The notes below the pieces were generated by a model, which worked only from the letters and a program-made list of their open reading frames with translations, made no database searches and had not been told where the DNA came from. Positions 1-7,657 of a DNA stretch of 64,000 nt are shown in pieces; position 1 is the stretch's first letter; the number at the start of each line of letters is the position of its first letter. Source of the stretch: Pseudomonadales bacterium (GTDB lineage: Bacteria > Pseudomonadota > Gammaproteobacteria > Pseudomonadales > Halieaceae); contig JACKNN010000003.1 of assembly GCA_024234855.1 (NCBI GenBank), positions 412,020 through 476,019 on the forward strand, given 5' to 3'. The position numbers were made by a program, and so were the translations under genes.

Positions 1-486
1 CAGGGGCGGGCGTGGCTGCTGACGGACCACGGCAACGAGCTGCCCGCCTGGCAGGATAATTTTCTGCCGGTGGCCCAGGCCAACACGATCGGCGACCTGG
101 CGGACCAGCTGGGATTTCCAAAAGGCGCCCTGCAGAACACCGTGGCCTACTACAATCGCTACGCGGGCAACGGCGAAGACCCGTTATTTCACAAGCGCGC
201 CGCGCTGCTGCGGCCGGTGCAGGGACCGCCTTACCGGGCCTGGGACCTGGCGGTGGACAAATCCTTCGTGCCGGCCCATACCTTCGGCGGGCTGCACACC
301 GGCCCGGACGGCGAGGTGATCAACAGTTTCGGCGAGCCCATCGCCGGCCTCTTTGCCGCCGGGCGCACCAGTGCCGGGCTCCCCGGCGCCCCCTATATCG
401 CCAGCGGCCTGTCGGTCGGGGATGCCACCTTCTTCGGCCGTAGGGCGGGGCTGGCGGCTGCGGGGCAGGGGGGTGCGGCGGTATGA
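1..486 (+). CDS. FAD-dependent oxidoreductase, C-terminal part (5' truncated by window)
   Basis: The reading frame is open from base 1 and ends at TGA 484-486, so about 161 C-terminal residues are visible. The tail carries the end of an FAD_binding_2 (fumarate reductase/3-ketosteroid dehydrogenase type) fold: FGGLHTGPDGEVIN followed by GLFAAGRTSAGLPGAPYIASG, the usual segment that closes over the flavin before a short C-terminal helix. Members oxidise or reduce a C-C bond next to a carbonyl, with FAD as cofactor. The stop overlaps the ATG of a c-type cytochrome (ATGA), which suggests the cytochrome accepts or donates its electrons. The substrate cannot be told from this fragment, and the dinucleotide-binding N-terminus lies outside the window. 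Confidence 0.8.
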   Translation, partial: QGRAWLLTDHGNELPAWQDNFLPVAQANTIGDLADQLGFPKGALQNTVAYYNRYAGNGEDPLFHKRAALLRPVQGPPYRAWDLAVDKSFVPAHTFGGLHTGPDGEVINSFGEPIAGLFAAGRTSAGLPGAPYIASGLSVGDATFFGRRAGLAAAGQGGAAV

Positions 487-950
487 AGTGTTTTCTGGCC
501 TCCCTGATGGGCGCGAGCCTGCTGGCGCTGATCGCACCGGGCCATGCCCAGGTCGCCCTCGACCAGGCGCCGACGGATTCCGGCGTCGATATGTCCCTGC
601 AGCAGGGCGATCCCCAGCGCGGGCGCCTGGTTTTCGGGCCCTGCCGCACATGCCATTTCACCGAGGCGGAGGCCGGCCACGGCAATGGCCCCAACCTGCA
701 TCGCATCTTCGGCAAGGTGGCCGGCAAACAGCCGGGTTTCGACTATTACTCCGAGCCCCTCAGGGCGGCGGAGTTCGTGTGGACGCCGGCGGTGCTCTAC
801 GCCTGGCTGGAAAATCCGCTGGCGGCGACCCCCGGCACCAGCATGATGAGCGCCGGTGTGCCGGACCCCGGCCAGCGGGCGGACCTGATCGCCTATCTGC
901 AACAGGTGTCAGTGCGCACCGCCGGGGAAACGCGCGACACCCGCCAATAG
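483..950 (+). CDS. Class I c-type cytochrome, periplasmic
   Basis: A 155-residue protein with an N-terminal signal peptide (hydrophobic SLMGASLLALIAPGHA, cleavage expected after GHA) and one haem c attachment motif CRTCH near residues 57-61. A downstream SMMSAGV segment supplies the likely distal methionine ligand. Its length and the C-terminal helix (DLIAYLQQ) match small mono-haem cytochromes of the c550/c2 class. ATG overlaps the stop of the flavoprotein upstream, so the two are probably translated together and form a flavoprotein-cytochrome electron path across or outside the inner membrane. It is an electron carrier; the partner oxidase or reductase is inferred only from position. Confidence 0.88.
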   Translation: MKCFLASLMGASLLALIAPGHAQVALDQAPTDSGVDMSLQQGDPQRGRLVFGPCRTCHFTEAEAGHGNGPNLHRIFGKVAGKQPGFDYYSEPLRAAEFVWTPAVLYAWLENPLAATPGTSMMSAGVPDPGQRADLIAYLQQVSVRTAGETRDTRQ

Positions 951-976
951 GCGCGTTCCAGATCAACCGGATCACA

Positions 977-994
977 CCCGGCCCCCGTGCCGGG
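977..994. terminator. GC hairpin between convergent genes, possible terminator
   Basis: CCCGGC (977-982), a 6-base loop and GCCGGG (989-994) form a perfect 6-bp stem in the 86 bases between the cytochrome and the convergent thiolase gene. No T-tract follows on either strand, so it is a weak candidate. Confidence 0.25.
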
Positions 995-1036
995 AATGGA
1001 ATAGCCTGTTACCTGTGAACTGCTGCCGCGACGGGC

Positions 1037-2224
1037 TTACTTCTTGACGATGACCGAACTGCCATGCCCGAACAGGCCCTGGTTGGCCGTGATGCCGACT
1101 TTCGCGCCCTTCACCTGGCGGTCGCCCGCCTGGCCGCGCAACTGCCAGGTCAGCTCGCATACCTGGGCCAGCGCCTGGGCCGGCACGGCCTCGCCGAAGC
1201 AGGCCAGGCCACCGGAGACATTGACCGGAATTCTGCCGCCCAGCGCGGTGTCGCCGCGGCGCAGCCAGGCCGCCGCCTCGCCCCTGGGGGTGAGCTGCAG
1301 GTCCTCGATCCAGTCGAGTTCCAGCGCGGTGGACAGGTCGTAGACTTCCGCCAGGCTGACATCACCGGGGCCAATGCCCGCTTCCTCGTAGGCCTTGAGT
1401 GGGATGGAGGAGCGATAACTCACGGCCTCGACGCCAGCGGCGGCCGCCGAGTCGGTGGCGATATCCGGCATTTCCACCACCGCGCTGGCGAAGGTGGGCG
1501 TGACGGTGGAGATGGCGGCGACCCGGGGGGCGTCGGCCTTGCCGATGCGACGCGCGTAATCGAGGCTGCACACAATCAGGGCGGCGCCGCCGTCGCTGGT
1601 GGCGCAGATATCCATCAGGCGCAGGGGGTCGGCCACCATCGCCGAGGCGGCGACGTCTTCCGCGGTAAAACATTTGCGGTAGCGCGCGCGGGGATTTTTG
1701 GCGCCGACGCGGGAGTTTTTCACTTTCACCGCCGCGAAGTCTTCGAGGGTGTCGCCGTACAGGTCCATACGCCGCCGTGCGTACAGGGCGAAGTAGGTGG
1801 GGTTGGTGATACCCAGGTAAAAACGCACCCAGTCCGGATCCTCCGGACGGTAGCCGCCGGCCGGTGCAAGGAAACCCTTGGGCGTGGTGTCGGCACCCAC
1901 CACCAGGGCGACCTCGCATTCACCGGAGAGGATCTTGTTGCGCGCCGCTGCCAGGGCCTGGGAGCCGGAGGCGCAGGCGGCGTAGGAAGTGTTGACCTCG
2001 GCTCCCTGCCAGCCCAGCGCCTGGGCAAAGGTGGCGCCGGCGACGTAACCCGGGTAGCCGCAGCGCACGGTGGCGCCGCCGGAGACAAAGCGAATGTCAC
2101 GCCAGCTGATACCGGCGTCGGCCAGTGCCTCGCGGGCGGCGGCCACGCCGTACTGGACGAAATTGTGGCCCCACTTGCCCCAGGGGTGCATGCCGGCGCC
2201 GATGATCGCGATTTCATTGTCCAT
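1037..2224 (-). CDS. Thiolase-fold protein (SCP-x/lipid-transfer type), partner of DUF35 protein
   Basis: A 395-residue thiolase-fold protein of the SCP2/lipid-transfer group, which acts on acyl-CoA thioesters. The nucleophile cysteine is present (AACASGS, C84). The usual GHP histidine block reads CFGEAVPAQ, so a glutamate (E345) stands where histidine is expected. The C-terminal CGG cysteine block reads NQGLFGHGSS, with no cysteine. Two of three classical catalytic residues are therefore missing, as in thiolase-like proteins that work with a DUF35 partner, some of which are retro-aldolases. Start 2224 is chosen over the longer frame to 2275 because GGGAG lies 10 bases upstream and the next gene then ends 5 bases away. 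The substrate is unknown. Confidence 0.85.
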   Translation of the reverse strand: MDNEIAIIGAGMHPWGKWGHNFVQYGVAAAREALADAGISWRDIRFVSGGATVRCGYPGYVAGATFAQALGWQGAEVNTSYAACASGSQALAAARNKILSGECEVALVVGADTTPKGFLAPAGGYRPEDPDWVRFYLGITNPTYFALYARRRMDLYGDTLEDFAAVKVKNSRVGAKNPRARYRKCFTAEDVAASAMVADPLRLMDICATSDGGAALIVCSLDYARRIGKADAPRVAAISTVTPTFASAVVEMPDIATDSAAAAGVEAVSYRSSIPLKAYEEAGIGPGDVSLAEVYDLSTALELDWIEDLQLTPRGEAAAWLRRGDTALGGRIPVNVSGGLACFGEAVPAQALAQVCELTWQLRGQAGDRQVKGAKVGITANQGLFGHGSSVIVKK

Positions 2225-2229
2225 GGTTG

Positions 2230-2688
2230 TTACGCTCCCTTCGCCGGGTTGGCGGCGGCTGCAAGCGGTCGCCATTTCCAGGTGACCTTGATGTCATCAT
2301 CGGTCTCGTGCAGTGTTTCCAGTACCAGCTCCATCGGCATGCCCACCTTGAGCTCGGCCACCGTGACACCGCTCACCACCTGCCCCAGTACCGTCATCTG
2401 CTCCCGCTCCAGCTGCACCGCCGCGATCGCGTAGGGCTCGAAAGGCTCCGCCGCGACATAGGGTGCCGGTGGTTTGTAGCAGGCGTTGGTGTAGCTCCAG
2501 ATACGGCCGGTCCTGCTCAGCTCCACCTCGCGAAAATCGGTGCTGTCGCAGCCGGGATTACGGCAATACTGTTTCTGTGGCGGAAAAAAATAGGTATCGC
2601 AGCCGGTGCACTGGCTGCCGATCAGGTGCGGCTCGTCTGCCATGGTGTGCCAGCCTTCGATGGCGGGCGCCAGGGGTTTGTCACTCAT
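2230..2688 (-). CDS. DUF35 zinc-ribbon/OB-fold acyl-CoA-associated protein
   Basis: 152 residues. An N-terminal rubredoxin-like zinc ribbon has cysteines at about 27, 30, 42 and 47 (CTGC, then CRNPGC), followed by the OB-fold part (GRIWSYTNACYKPP onward). DUF35 proteins bind thiolase-like or hydratase partners and CoA esters. This one is transcribed first and the thiolase-fold gene starts 5 bases after it, the classical arrangement of such pairs. The start has GGAG seven bases upstream. The role as partner subunit is inferred from family and adjacency. Confidence 0.88.
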   Translation of the reverse strand: MSDKPLAPAIEGWHTMADEPHLIGSQCTGCDTYFFPPQKQYCRNPGCDSTDFREVELSRTGRIWSYTNACYKPPAPYVAAEPFEPYAIAAVQLEREQMTVLGQVVSGVTVAELKVGMPMELVLETLHETDDDIKVTWKWRPLAAAANPAKGA

Positions 2689-2849
2689 GTCGTTCTCCGG
2701 GGCTCAAGCGGTGCCCAGAGTACTATCGGCCGGCGGACGCAGGCAAGGAATCAACTGCCAGGAGTTACCATGATGGGCCTGGGGCGGCAGTGGGTTTACT
2801 ATGGCAGACCTGCGGTGACTACAGGTATTGGAACAGGGGGTGCCAGCGT

Positions 2850-3530
2850 ATGTGCGGCCGATTCAACGTGATCGACAGTCCCGGACTGCAGCAGCTGCTG
2901 CGCGACCTGGGTATCGACCTGAAACTGCCCGGGGGTGTCAACCTCGCGCCAACGGAGCCCATCGCCCTGGTACGTGAGCTTGGCGGGAAACGCGAGGCGG
3001 GCTTCAGCCGCTGGTGGCTCACCCCATCCTGGGCAAAAGCGCCCGACCAGAAATACGCCATGTTCAATGCCCGCAGCGAAACCCTGGCCAGTAGTCGCGC
3101 CTTTGCGCTTCCGTTCAAATCACAGCGGGGCATCGTGCCCATGAGCAGTTTTATCGAGTGGCGCCAGGAGGGCCCGGTGAAACAGCCCTGGCTGATCACC
3201 ACCGGGCAGGAGGCGCTGGCGGTGGCGGCCCTGTGGGATGTATGGGAGGGCGCCGCGGAGCCGCTGCTGTCCTGCACCCTGGTGACAACGGCTGCGGCGC
3301 CTCAATTCGAGCCCTGGCATACCCGTATGCCGGTGATGTTGGCACCGGATGAGTACGGGCGCTGGCTGGATTGCAGCCGCCCGATAGGCGCGAATGATCC
3401 CCTGTTTCGCAGCGCACTCAAGCAGCCCCTGCGCCTGCAGGCCCTGCCGCGCGCGGTGGGCAACGCCCGCAACAAGGATCCGGCGGTGCTGGCGGCTGTC
3501 GGCGAGATCGTGGAATTACGCGGGGAGTAA
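2850..3530 (+). CDS. yedK: SOS response-associated peptidase (HMCES/YedK family)
   Basis: 226 residues beginning MCGRF. After Met removal, Cys2 becomes the N-terminal residue that forms a thiazolidine crosslink with abasic sites in single-stranded DNA. The other family residues are present: N73 (NARSE), E103 (SFIEW) and H157 (PWHTRMP). Start 2850 is fixed by the need for Cys at position 2; the frame stays open far upstream but without family similarity. I see no LexA box in front of it (the nearest CTG/CAG pair has 9 instead of 10 spacer bases). It stands alone between the DUF35 gene and the TonB receptor. Confidence 0.95.
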   Translation: MCGRFNVIDSPGLQQLLRDLGIDLKLPGGVNLAPTEPIALVRELGGKREAGFSRWWLTPSWAKAPDQKYAMFNARSETLASSRAFALPFKSQRGIVPMSSFIEWRQEGPVKQPWLITTGQEALAVAALWDVWEGAAEPLLSCTLVTTAAAPQFEPWHTRMPVMLAPDEYGRWLDCSRPIGANDPLFRSALKQPLRLQALPRAVGNARNKDPAVLAAVGEIVELRGE

Positions 3531-3676
3531 GTAAAAAACTGTACTGGCGCGCCGGAATGCCCCCGCCGGGCTATTGTCTCGCGGCTGACCATGGGGCATA
3601 TTGACGCCGCATAACAAAATCGTGCTGCCTGATTCAATTCCAATAACTTGCACCACTGCGAACCCCGGGGACCCCT

Positions 3677-6175
3677 ATGCCACGCAAGCACTCTCATGTT
3701 GTACGCCACACCAGCCTGGCGCTTATCGCCGCCAGCCTGGCCTGGGCCCATCACCCGGTGTATGCCCAGGGCCTGGAAGAGGTGATCGTTACCGCCCAGA
3801 AACGTGAACAGGGCCTGCAGGACGTGCCGATCGCCGTCGAGGCCTTCAGCGCCAGCCAGATCACCAATCTCTCCGCCACGGACATTGGTGATCTCGGCAC
3901 ATTTACTCCGAACGTGTCCATTTCCCAGGCGGCCAACCAGCCCAGCTATTCCATTCGCGGTATCGGTACCAGCGACTTCGGTATCGGGGCCGACCCCGCG
4001 GTGGGCGTCTACCAGGACGGGGTTTACATCGGGCGCTCCGGTGGCTCCAAGGTCGCCTTCAACGATATCGCCCGGGTCGAAATTCTCAACGGACCCCAGG
4101 GCACCCTGTTTGGCCGCAATGCCGCCGCCGGCGCCATCCAGTATGTGAGCAACAAGCCTGACGAGGAGCTGTACGGCTGGGTGCGGGGCCTCGTGGGCGA
4201 TTACAACCGCTACCAGGTGGACGGCGTGGCCAACGTGCCGCTGGCGGAAAATCTGTATTTCCGTACCGGCGTGCTGTGGAACCAGCGCGACGGCTGGGTG
4301 GATAACGTCTACAACGGCGAGGACCTGGCCCGGGAGGGCAACCGCTCTATCGTCACCCAGTTGCGCTGGCTGCCGACCGACCGGCTGGATACCAACCTGC
4401 GCCTGGAATACGACCAGACCGACCAGGACTCGCGGGTGCGCTCGAGCGCCGTGTGGGGCCCGCGCGATAATGGCGGCGGCTTCAATAAAGTGGCCAGCGA
4501 TTCCGACCTGCACGAGAAGCGCAACCTCTACGCCGCCGCCTATCACCTCACCTACGACATGGATTGGGCCACCCTGACCTCGATCAGCTCCTACCGCCAT
4601 TTCGACCTGCACAACCCCGAGGAAAAGGACGGTTCCGCCGAGGAGTACTTCTTTTTCAACGACCTGAACCGGGAGAAGAACGACCAGTTCGCGCAGGAGC
4701 TGCGTCTGGACGGGGAGGCCGGCACCCAGTGGCGTTGGACGACCGGTCTCAACGCCACCTACGAACACGCCAGGCAGACCAGCGGCATTCACCTCAACCC
4801 GCAGACCCTGGACAAGCTGATCTCGGAGGGGGAGATCGGCATCCCGTACGGCACCCTGCCGGACGGCGTGCCTATCGACCTTGCCTTTACCCAGTTCCCG
4901 GATCCCTTTGGTGAAAGAACCGTGACCAGCGGCGCCCAGGCGCTCGCCGATGACATCGCCTACCGGGAGCAGATTCGGATCAACGCCAAGTACCGCTCCT
5001 ACGCGGGCTTTGCCGATGTCACCTACGACATCACCGATACCCTGTCCCTCACCGCCGGCTTGCGTTACACCTACGACGACAAGAATTTTGGCCGCTACGT
5101 CCAGTACAACGACTACGTGGTCGCCTTCGCTTTCCCCACTGAAACCCGGCTGGACGGCAACGGCAATTACGACCCCGATGGCAACCTGGGATTCCTGCAA
5201 TCCAACAAGGACTGGTCCAAGACCACCCCCAGGGTCGTGCTGGAGTGGCAGGCACAGGAAGAGGTGATGCTCTACGCTTCCTACTCCGAGGGCTACAAGG
5301 CGGGCGGCTTCAACAGCGCCGGGGAGATTTTCGCGCCGCCCTTCGACCCGGAGGAGGTCACCAATTACGAGGTGGGGATGAAGTCCAGCTGGCTGGACAA
5401 CACCGTGCGGGTCAATACCGCGATCTTCAGCTATACCTACGACAACCTGCAGTCGCTGGTATTCGTGCAGGGCGAGTGCCTGCCCAACTCCAACCTCGGT
5501 ACCTACCTGTTTGAAACCTCGGACGTGGAAGGTGACGGCTTCGAGTTGAATGTCAACTGGCTGGCGCTGCCCTCACTCGAACTGTATTTCAATACCGGCT
5601 ACCTCGACGCGCAATACAAGCGCAAGGACGAGCGCAAGGTGATAGACGGGGAGTGCGTGGTCATCGACCGCTCCGGCGAAACCTTCTCGGAATCTCCCGA
5701 TGTGAACTACACCGTGGGCGCCAATTACACCCTTGACTTCAACAACGGCGGTGAACTGGAATTCGCCTTGGCCTATAACTTCACCGGCGGGTTGTCCCGC
5801 AACAGCTGCGACTACGTGGTCAACAACAAGGCCGAGGGCCAACCCAACGATGTGTACGGCCTCACCAAGGTGGACGGGAAACTGATTATCAGTGCACCCT
5901 CCGCTACCGGCGACCTGACCGAGCCGCCCTACAACAGCTGTCCCGACACGGATGATCGCGAGCAGCTCAATGCGCGGCTGGCCTACAACAGCCCCGAGCG
6001 CGACTGGACAGTGGCTGCCTTCGTCACCAACGCCACCAACTGGACGCCGGATCACGTCGACCCCAGCGGCCTGGGTGAGGAGCTGGCCACGGCTTTCTCC
6101 GACGGCTCGCCCTCCTACGGGCGCACCGAGGAACCCCGGATGTACGGCGTCGAGTTCCGCTACAACTTCCAGTAG
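3677..6175 (+). CDS. TonB-dependent outer-membrane receptor
   Basis: 832 residues. The signal peptide ends near HHPVYAQ; a TonB box EEVIVTAQKRE follows directly, then the plug domain (about residues 45-160, with RGIGTSDFGIG and RVEILNGPQGTLFGRNA) and a 22-strand-type barrel ending in aromatic-rich strands. This 'VIVTAQK' subfamily is abundant in marine and catabolic proteobacteria and typically imports non-siderophore substrates. The ATG follows a GC-rich leader without a strong ribosome site. It sits between a thiolase/DUF35 pair and an SDR, which suggests uptake of a hydrophobic carbon source such as a sterol or terpenoid. That substrate is an inference only. Confidence 0.93.
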   Translation: MPRKHSHVVRHTSLALIAASLAWAHHPVYAQGLEEVIVTAQKREQGLQDVPIAVEAFSASQITNLSATDIGDLGTFTPNVSISQAANQPSYSIRGIGTSDFGIGADPAVGVYQDGVYIGRSGGSKVAFNDIARVEILNGPQGTLFGRNAAAGAIQYVSNKPDEELYGWVRGLVGDYNRYQVDGVANVPLAENLYFRTGVLWNQRDGWVDNVYNGEDLAREGNRSIVTQLRWLPTDRLDTNLRLEYDQTDQDSRVRSSAVWGPRDNGGGFNKVASDSDLHEKRNLYAAAYHLTYDMDWATLTSISSYRHFDLHNPEEKDGSAEEYFFFNDLNREKNDQFAQELRLDGEAGTQWRWTTGLNATYEHARQTSGIHLNPQTLDKLISEGEIGIPYGTLPDGVPIDLAFTQFPDPFGERTVTSGAQALADDIAYREQIRINAKYRSYAGFADVTYDITDTLSLTAGLRYTYDDKNFGRYVQYNDYVVAFAFPTETRLDGNGNYDPDGNLGFLQSNKDWSKTTPRVVLEWQAQEEVMLYASYSEGYKAGGFNSAGEIFAPPFDPEEVTNYEVGMKSSWLDNTVRVNTAIFSYTYDNLQSLVFVQGECLPNSNLGTYLFETSDVEGDGFELNVNWLALPSLELYFNTGYLDAQYKRKDERKVIDGECVVIDRSGETFSESPDVNYTVGANYTLDFNNGGELEFALAYNFTGGLSRNSCDYVVNNKAEGQPNDVYGLTKVDGKLIISAPSATGDLTEPPYNSCPDTDDREQLNARLAYNSPERDWTVAAFVTNATNWTPDHVDPSGLGEELATAFSDGSPSYGRTEEPRMYGVEFRYNFQ

Positions 6176-6195
6176 TGAGTGGGCGCGAGACCCAA

Positions 6196-6217
6196 CCCGC
6201 CCCCGGCGGGTTTTTTT
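6196..6217 (+). terminator. Intrinsic terminator after the TonB receptor gene
   Basis: CCCGCC, loop CCC, GGCGGG (6196-6210), followed by seven T (6211-6217), 20 bases after the receptor stop codon: a textbook rho-independent terminator. It separates the receptor from the SDR gene, which begins 25 bases later and must have its own signals or rely on read-through. Confidence 0.9.
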
Positions 6218-6242
6218 AGCTCTGTGACAAGGAAAACAGCCT

Positions 6243-7007
6243 ATGGGAATTTACGCATTAACGGGCGGCGCAACCGGTATCGGCGCCGAGCTGAAACGCC
6301 AGCTACGGCAGGCGAATCACGAGGTGATCTCGGTGGATATCCGGGAGGGGGATATTGTCGCTGACCTCGCCACCGCCGAGGGCCGGCAGCGGGCGGTGCA
6401 GGGTATTCGCGATCGCGCGCCACAGGGCCTCGACGGCTATATTCCCTGTGCCGGCCTGCCGCCGGTGGCCAAACCCCTGTCCCTGATCCCGCGGGTGAAT
6501 TATTTCGCTGCGGTGGAGACCGTGGCGGGCCTGCGCGAGTTGCTCGCCCTCAAGCGCGGAACCGCGCTGATCGTTGCCTCTAATTCCGCGCCCATGGTCG
6601 GTAACGATGATCCCTATGTTCAGGCCTGCCTCGCGGGTGACGAGACCGGGGCCTGCACCAATATCGAGGGGCGGGACGGGCACAGCGCCTATGCCGGCTC
6701 CAAGCGCGCGCTGGTACTGTGGATGCGCCGCAACGTGGTGGCGTACGCGGCGGCGGGGGTGCGCCTGAACGCCGTTGCCCCGGGCATTACCCGGACACCG
6801 TTGAGCGAACAGGTCATGGCCGATGCCGAACTGGGCGAGGCCATGAAGCAGTTCGCCGGCATGGTGCCCTGGGGCGGCACCGCTGAGCCGGCCCAGATCG
6901 CCAGCGTCATGCGCTTTATGCTGAGCCCCGAGGCGGGTTTCGTCTGCGGTTCGGTCTTCTTTGTCGATGGGGGCTCCGACGCCATGCTGCGCAGCGACAG
7001 TTTTTGA
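6243..7007 (+). CDS. Short-chain dehydrogenase, 3-alpha-hydroxysteroid dehydrogenase-like
   Basis: 254 residues, classical SDR: glycine motif TGGATGIG (7-14), catalytic serine in ASNSAP (S113/S115), YAGSK (Y150, K154) and the C-terminal FVDGG. The long insert between strand 5 and the active tyrosine (about residues 118-147), together with the short region before it, resembles the 3-alpha-hydroxysteroid dehydrogenase/carbonyl reductase subgroup, hence the call. It is NAD(P)-dependent and cytosolic. AAGGA lies 9 bases before the ATG. It is the only gene between the receptor's terminator and the convergent lipid-transport operon. The steroid assignment is tentative; the SDR fold is certain. Confidence 0.85.
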   Translation: MGIYALTGGATGIGAELKRQLRQANHEVISVDIREGDIVADLATAEGRQRAVQGIRDRAPQGLDGYIPCAGLPPVAKPLSLIPRVNYFAAVETVAGLRELLALKRGTALIVASNSAPMVGNDDPYVQACLAGDETGACTNIEGRDGHSAYAGSKRALVLWMRRNVVAYAAAGVRLNAVAPGITRTPLSEQVMADAELGEAMKQFAGMVPWGGTAEPAQIASVMRFMLSPEAGFVCGSVFFVDGGSDAMLRSDSF

Positions 7008-7039
7008 GCCGCCATCGCCCCTGCCGCCTCGCCGTTTTT

Positions 7040-7657
7040 TTACTGTGCGCCGTTTGCTGCCGCGCGCTGTTGCTCCTCGGCCTGTATGGCCGCGGCGACT
7101 GTTTCGCTCAGCTGGTACAACAGCGCGCTGTAGGCGGCCGGTAATTCAGCGGGCACAGTCTGCCCTGATGCCAGCGGCCGGCTGAACTGGCTGATGCGCC
7201 GGCTGATGACGCTGCCGTTGCCGGGGCTATAGACCTGCCAGTCGGCGACCAGGGTCGCCCGACCGTCGCTGGCATCGAGGTCCAGTACGGTGATCCGCAC
7301 GCCGTAATCCGGCGCCTGGCGCACGTCCCAGGGGAAGAAGCGGAGGTTTTCACTGTGCAACAGCTGGGACAGGTTGAGCCCGACCACCCGCTTGATGCCG
7401 ATATCCAGCGGCTCCGCCCAGCGCTCGGTACCGGTAATCGACAACTGGTTGCCGTCCCGGGTGTATACCATGGCGTTACGATCGAGGAATTCGGGTATAT
7501 CAACCGGCCCTATCCCGAGGGAGGGCTGCTGGTTGCCGGGGGTGGGTACCACAGCGGGGGTGAGCCTGTAGAAGTTGCTGGGCGGTGAGCTGCCGCAGGC
7601 TGTCAGCCAGAGTGACAGGCACAGGCAGCCGGCGATTTTTTTCAGCGTGCTGGTCAT
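7040..7657 (-). CDS. ABC-type transport auxiliary lipoprotein (PqiC/DUF330-like)
   Basis: 205 residues with a lipoprotein signal peptide and lipobox LTAC (Cys about residue 22). The mature part matches the ABC_trans_aux family (FYRLTP start, then PVDIPEFLDRNAMVYT). Such lipoproteins sit in the outer membrane and accompany MCE proteins. It is the last gene of the Mce/Mla-type operon; its ATG overlaps the stop of the MCE gene by 4 bases. It probably docks the periplasmic MCE bridge to the outer membrane, by analogy with PqiC. Confidence 0.9.
   Translation of the reverse strand: MTSTLKKIAGCLCLSLWLTACGSSPPSNFYRLTPAVVPTPGNQQPSLGIGPVDIPEFLDRNAMVYTRDGNQLSITGTERWAEPLDIGIKRVVGLNLSQLLHSENLRFFPWDVRQAPDYGVRITVLDLDASDGRATLVADWQVYSPGNGSVISRRISQFSRPLASGQTVPAELPAAYSALLYQLSETVAAAIQAEEQQRAAANGAQ

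Noticed and set aside
2719..2730. A 12-base identity TACTATCGGCCG shared with 18825-18836
   Set aside because: In 64 kb many 12-base matches are expected by chance; the surroundings do not match.
2810..2850. A possible LexA box before the HMCES/YedK gene
   Set aside because: The CTG and CAG half-sites are 9 instead of 10 bases apart and the inner bases do not match.
3302..5200. A 632-codon open frame on the minus strand opposite the TonB receptor
   Set aside because: Composition is low-complexity (Val/Gly/His rich), no domain is visible, and it mirrors the codon bias of the receptor gene. GC-rich coding regions often give such antisense frames.
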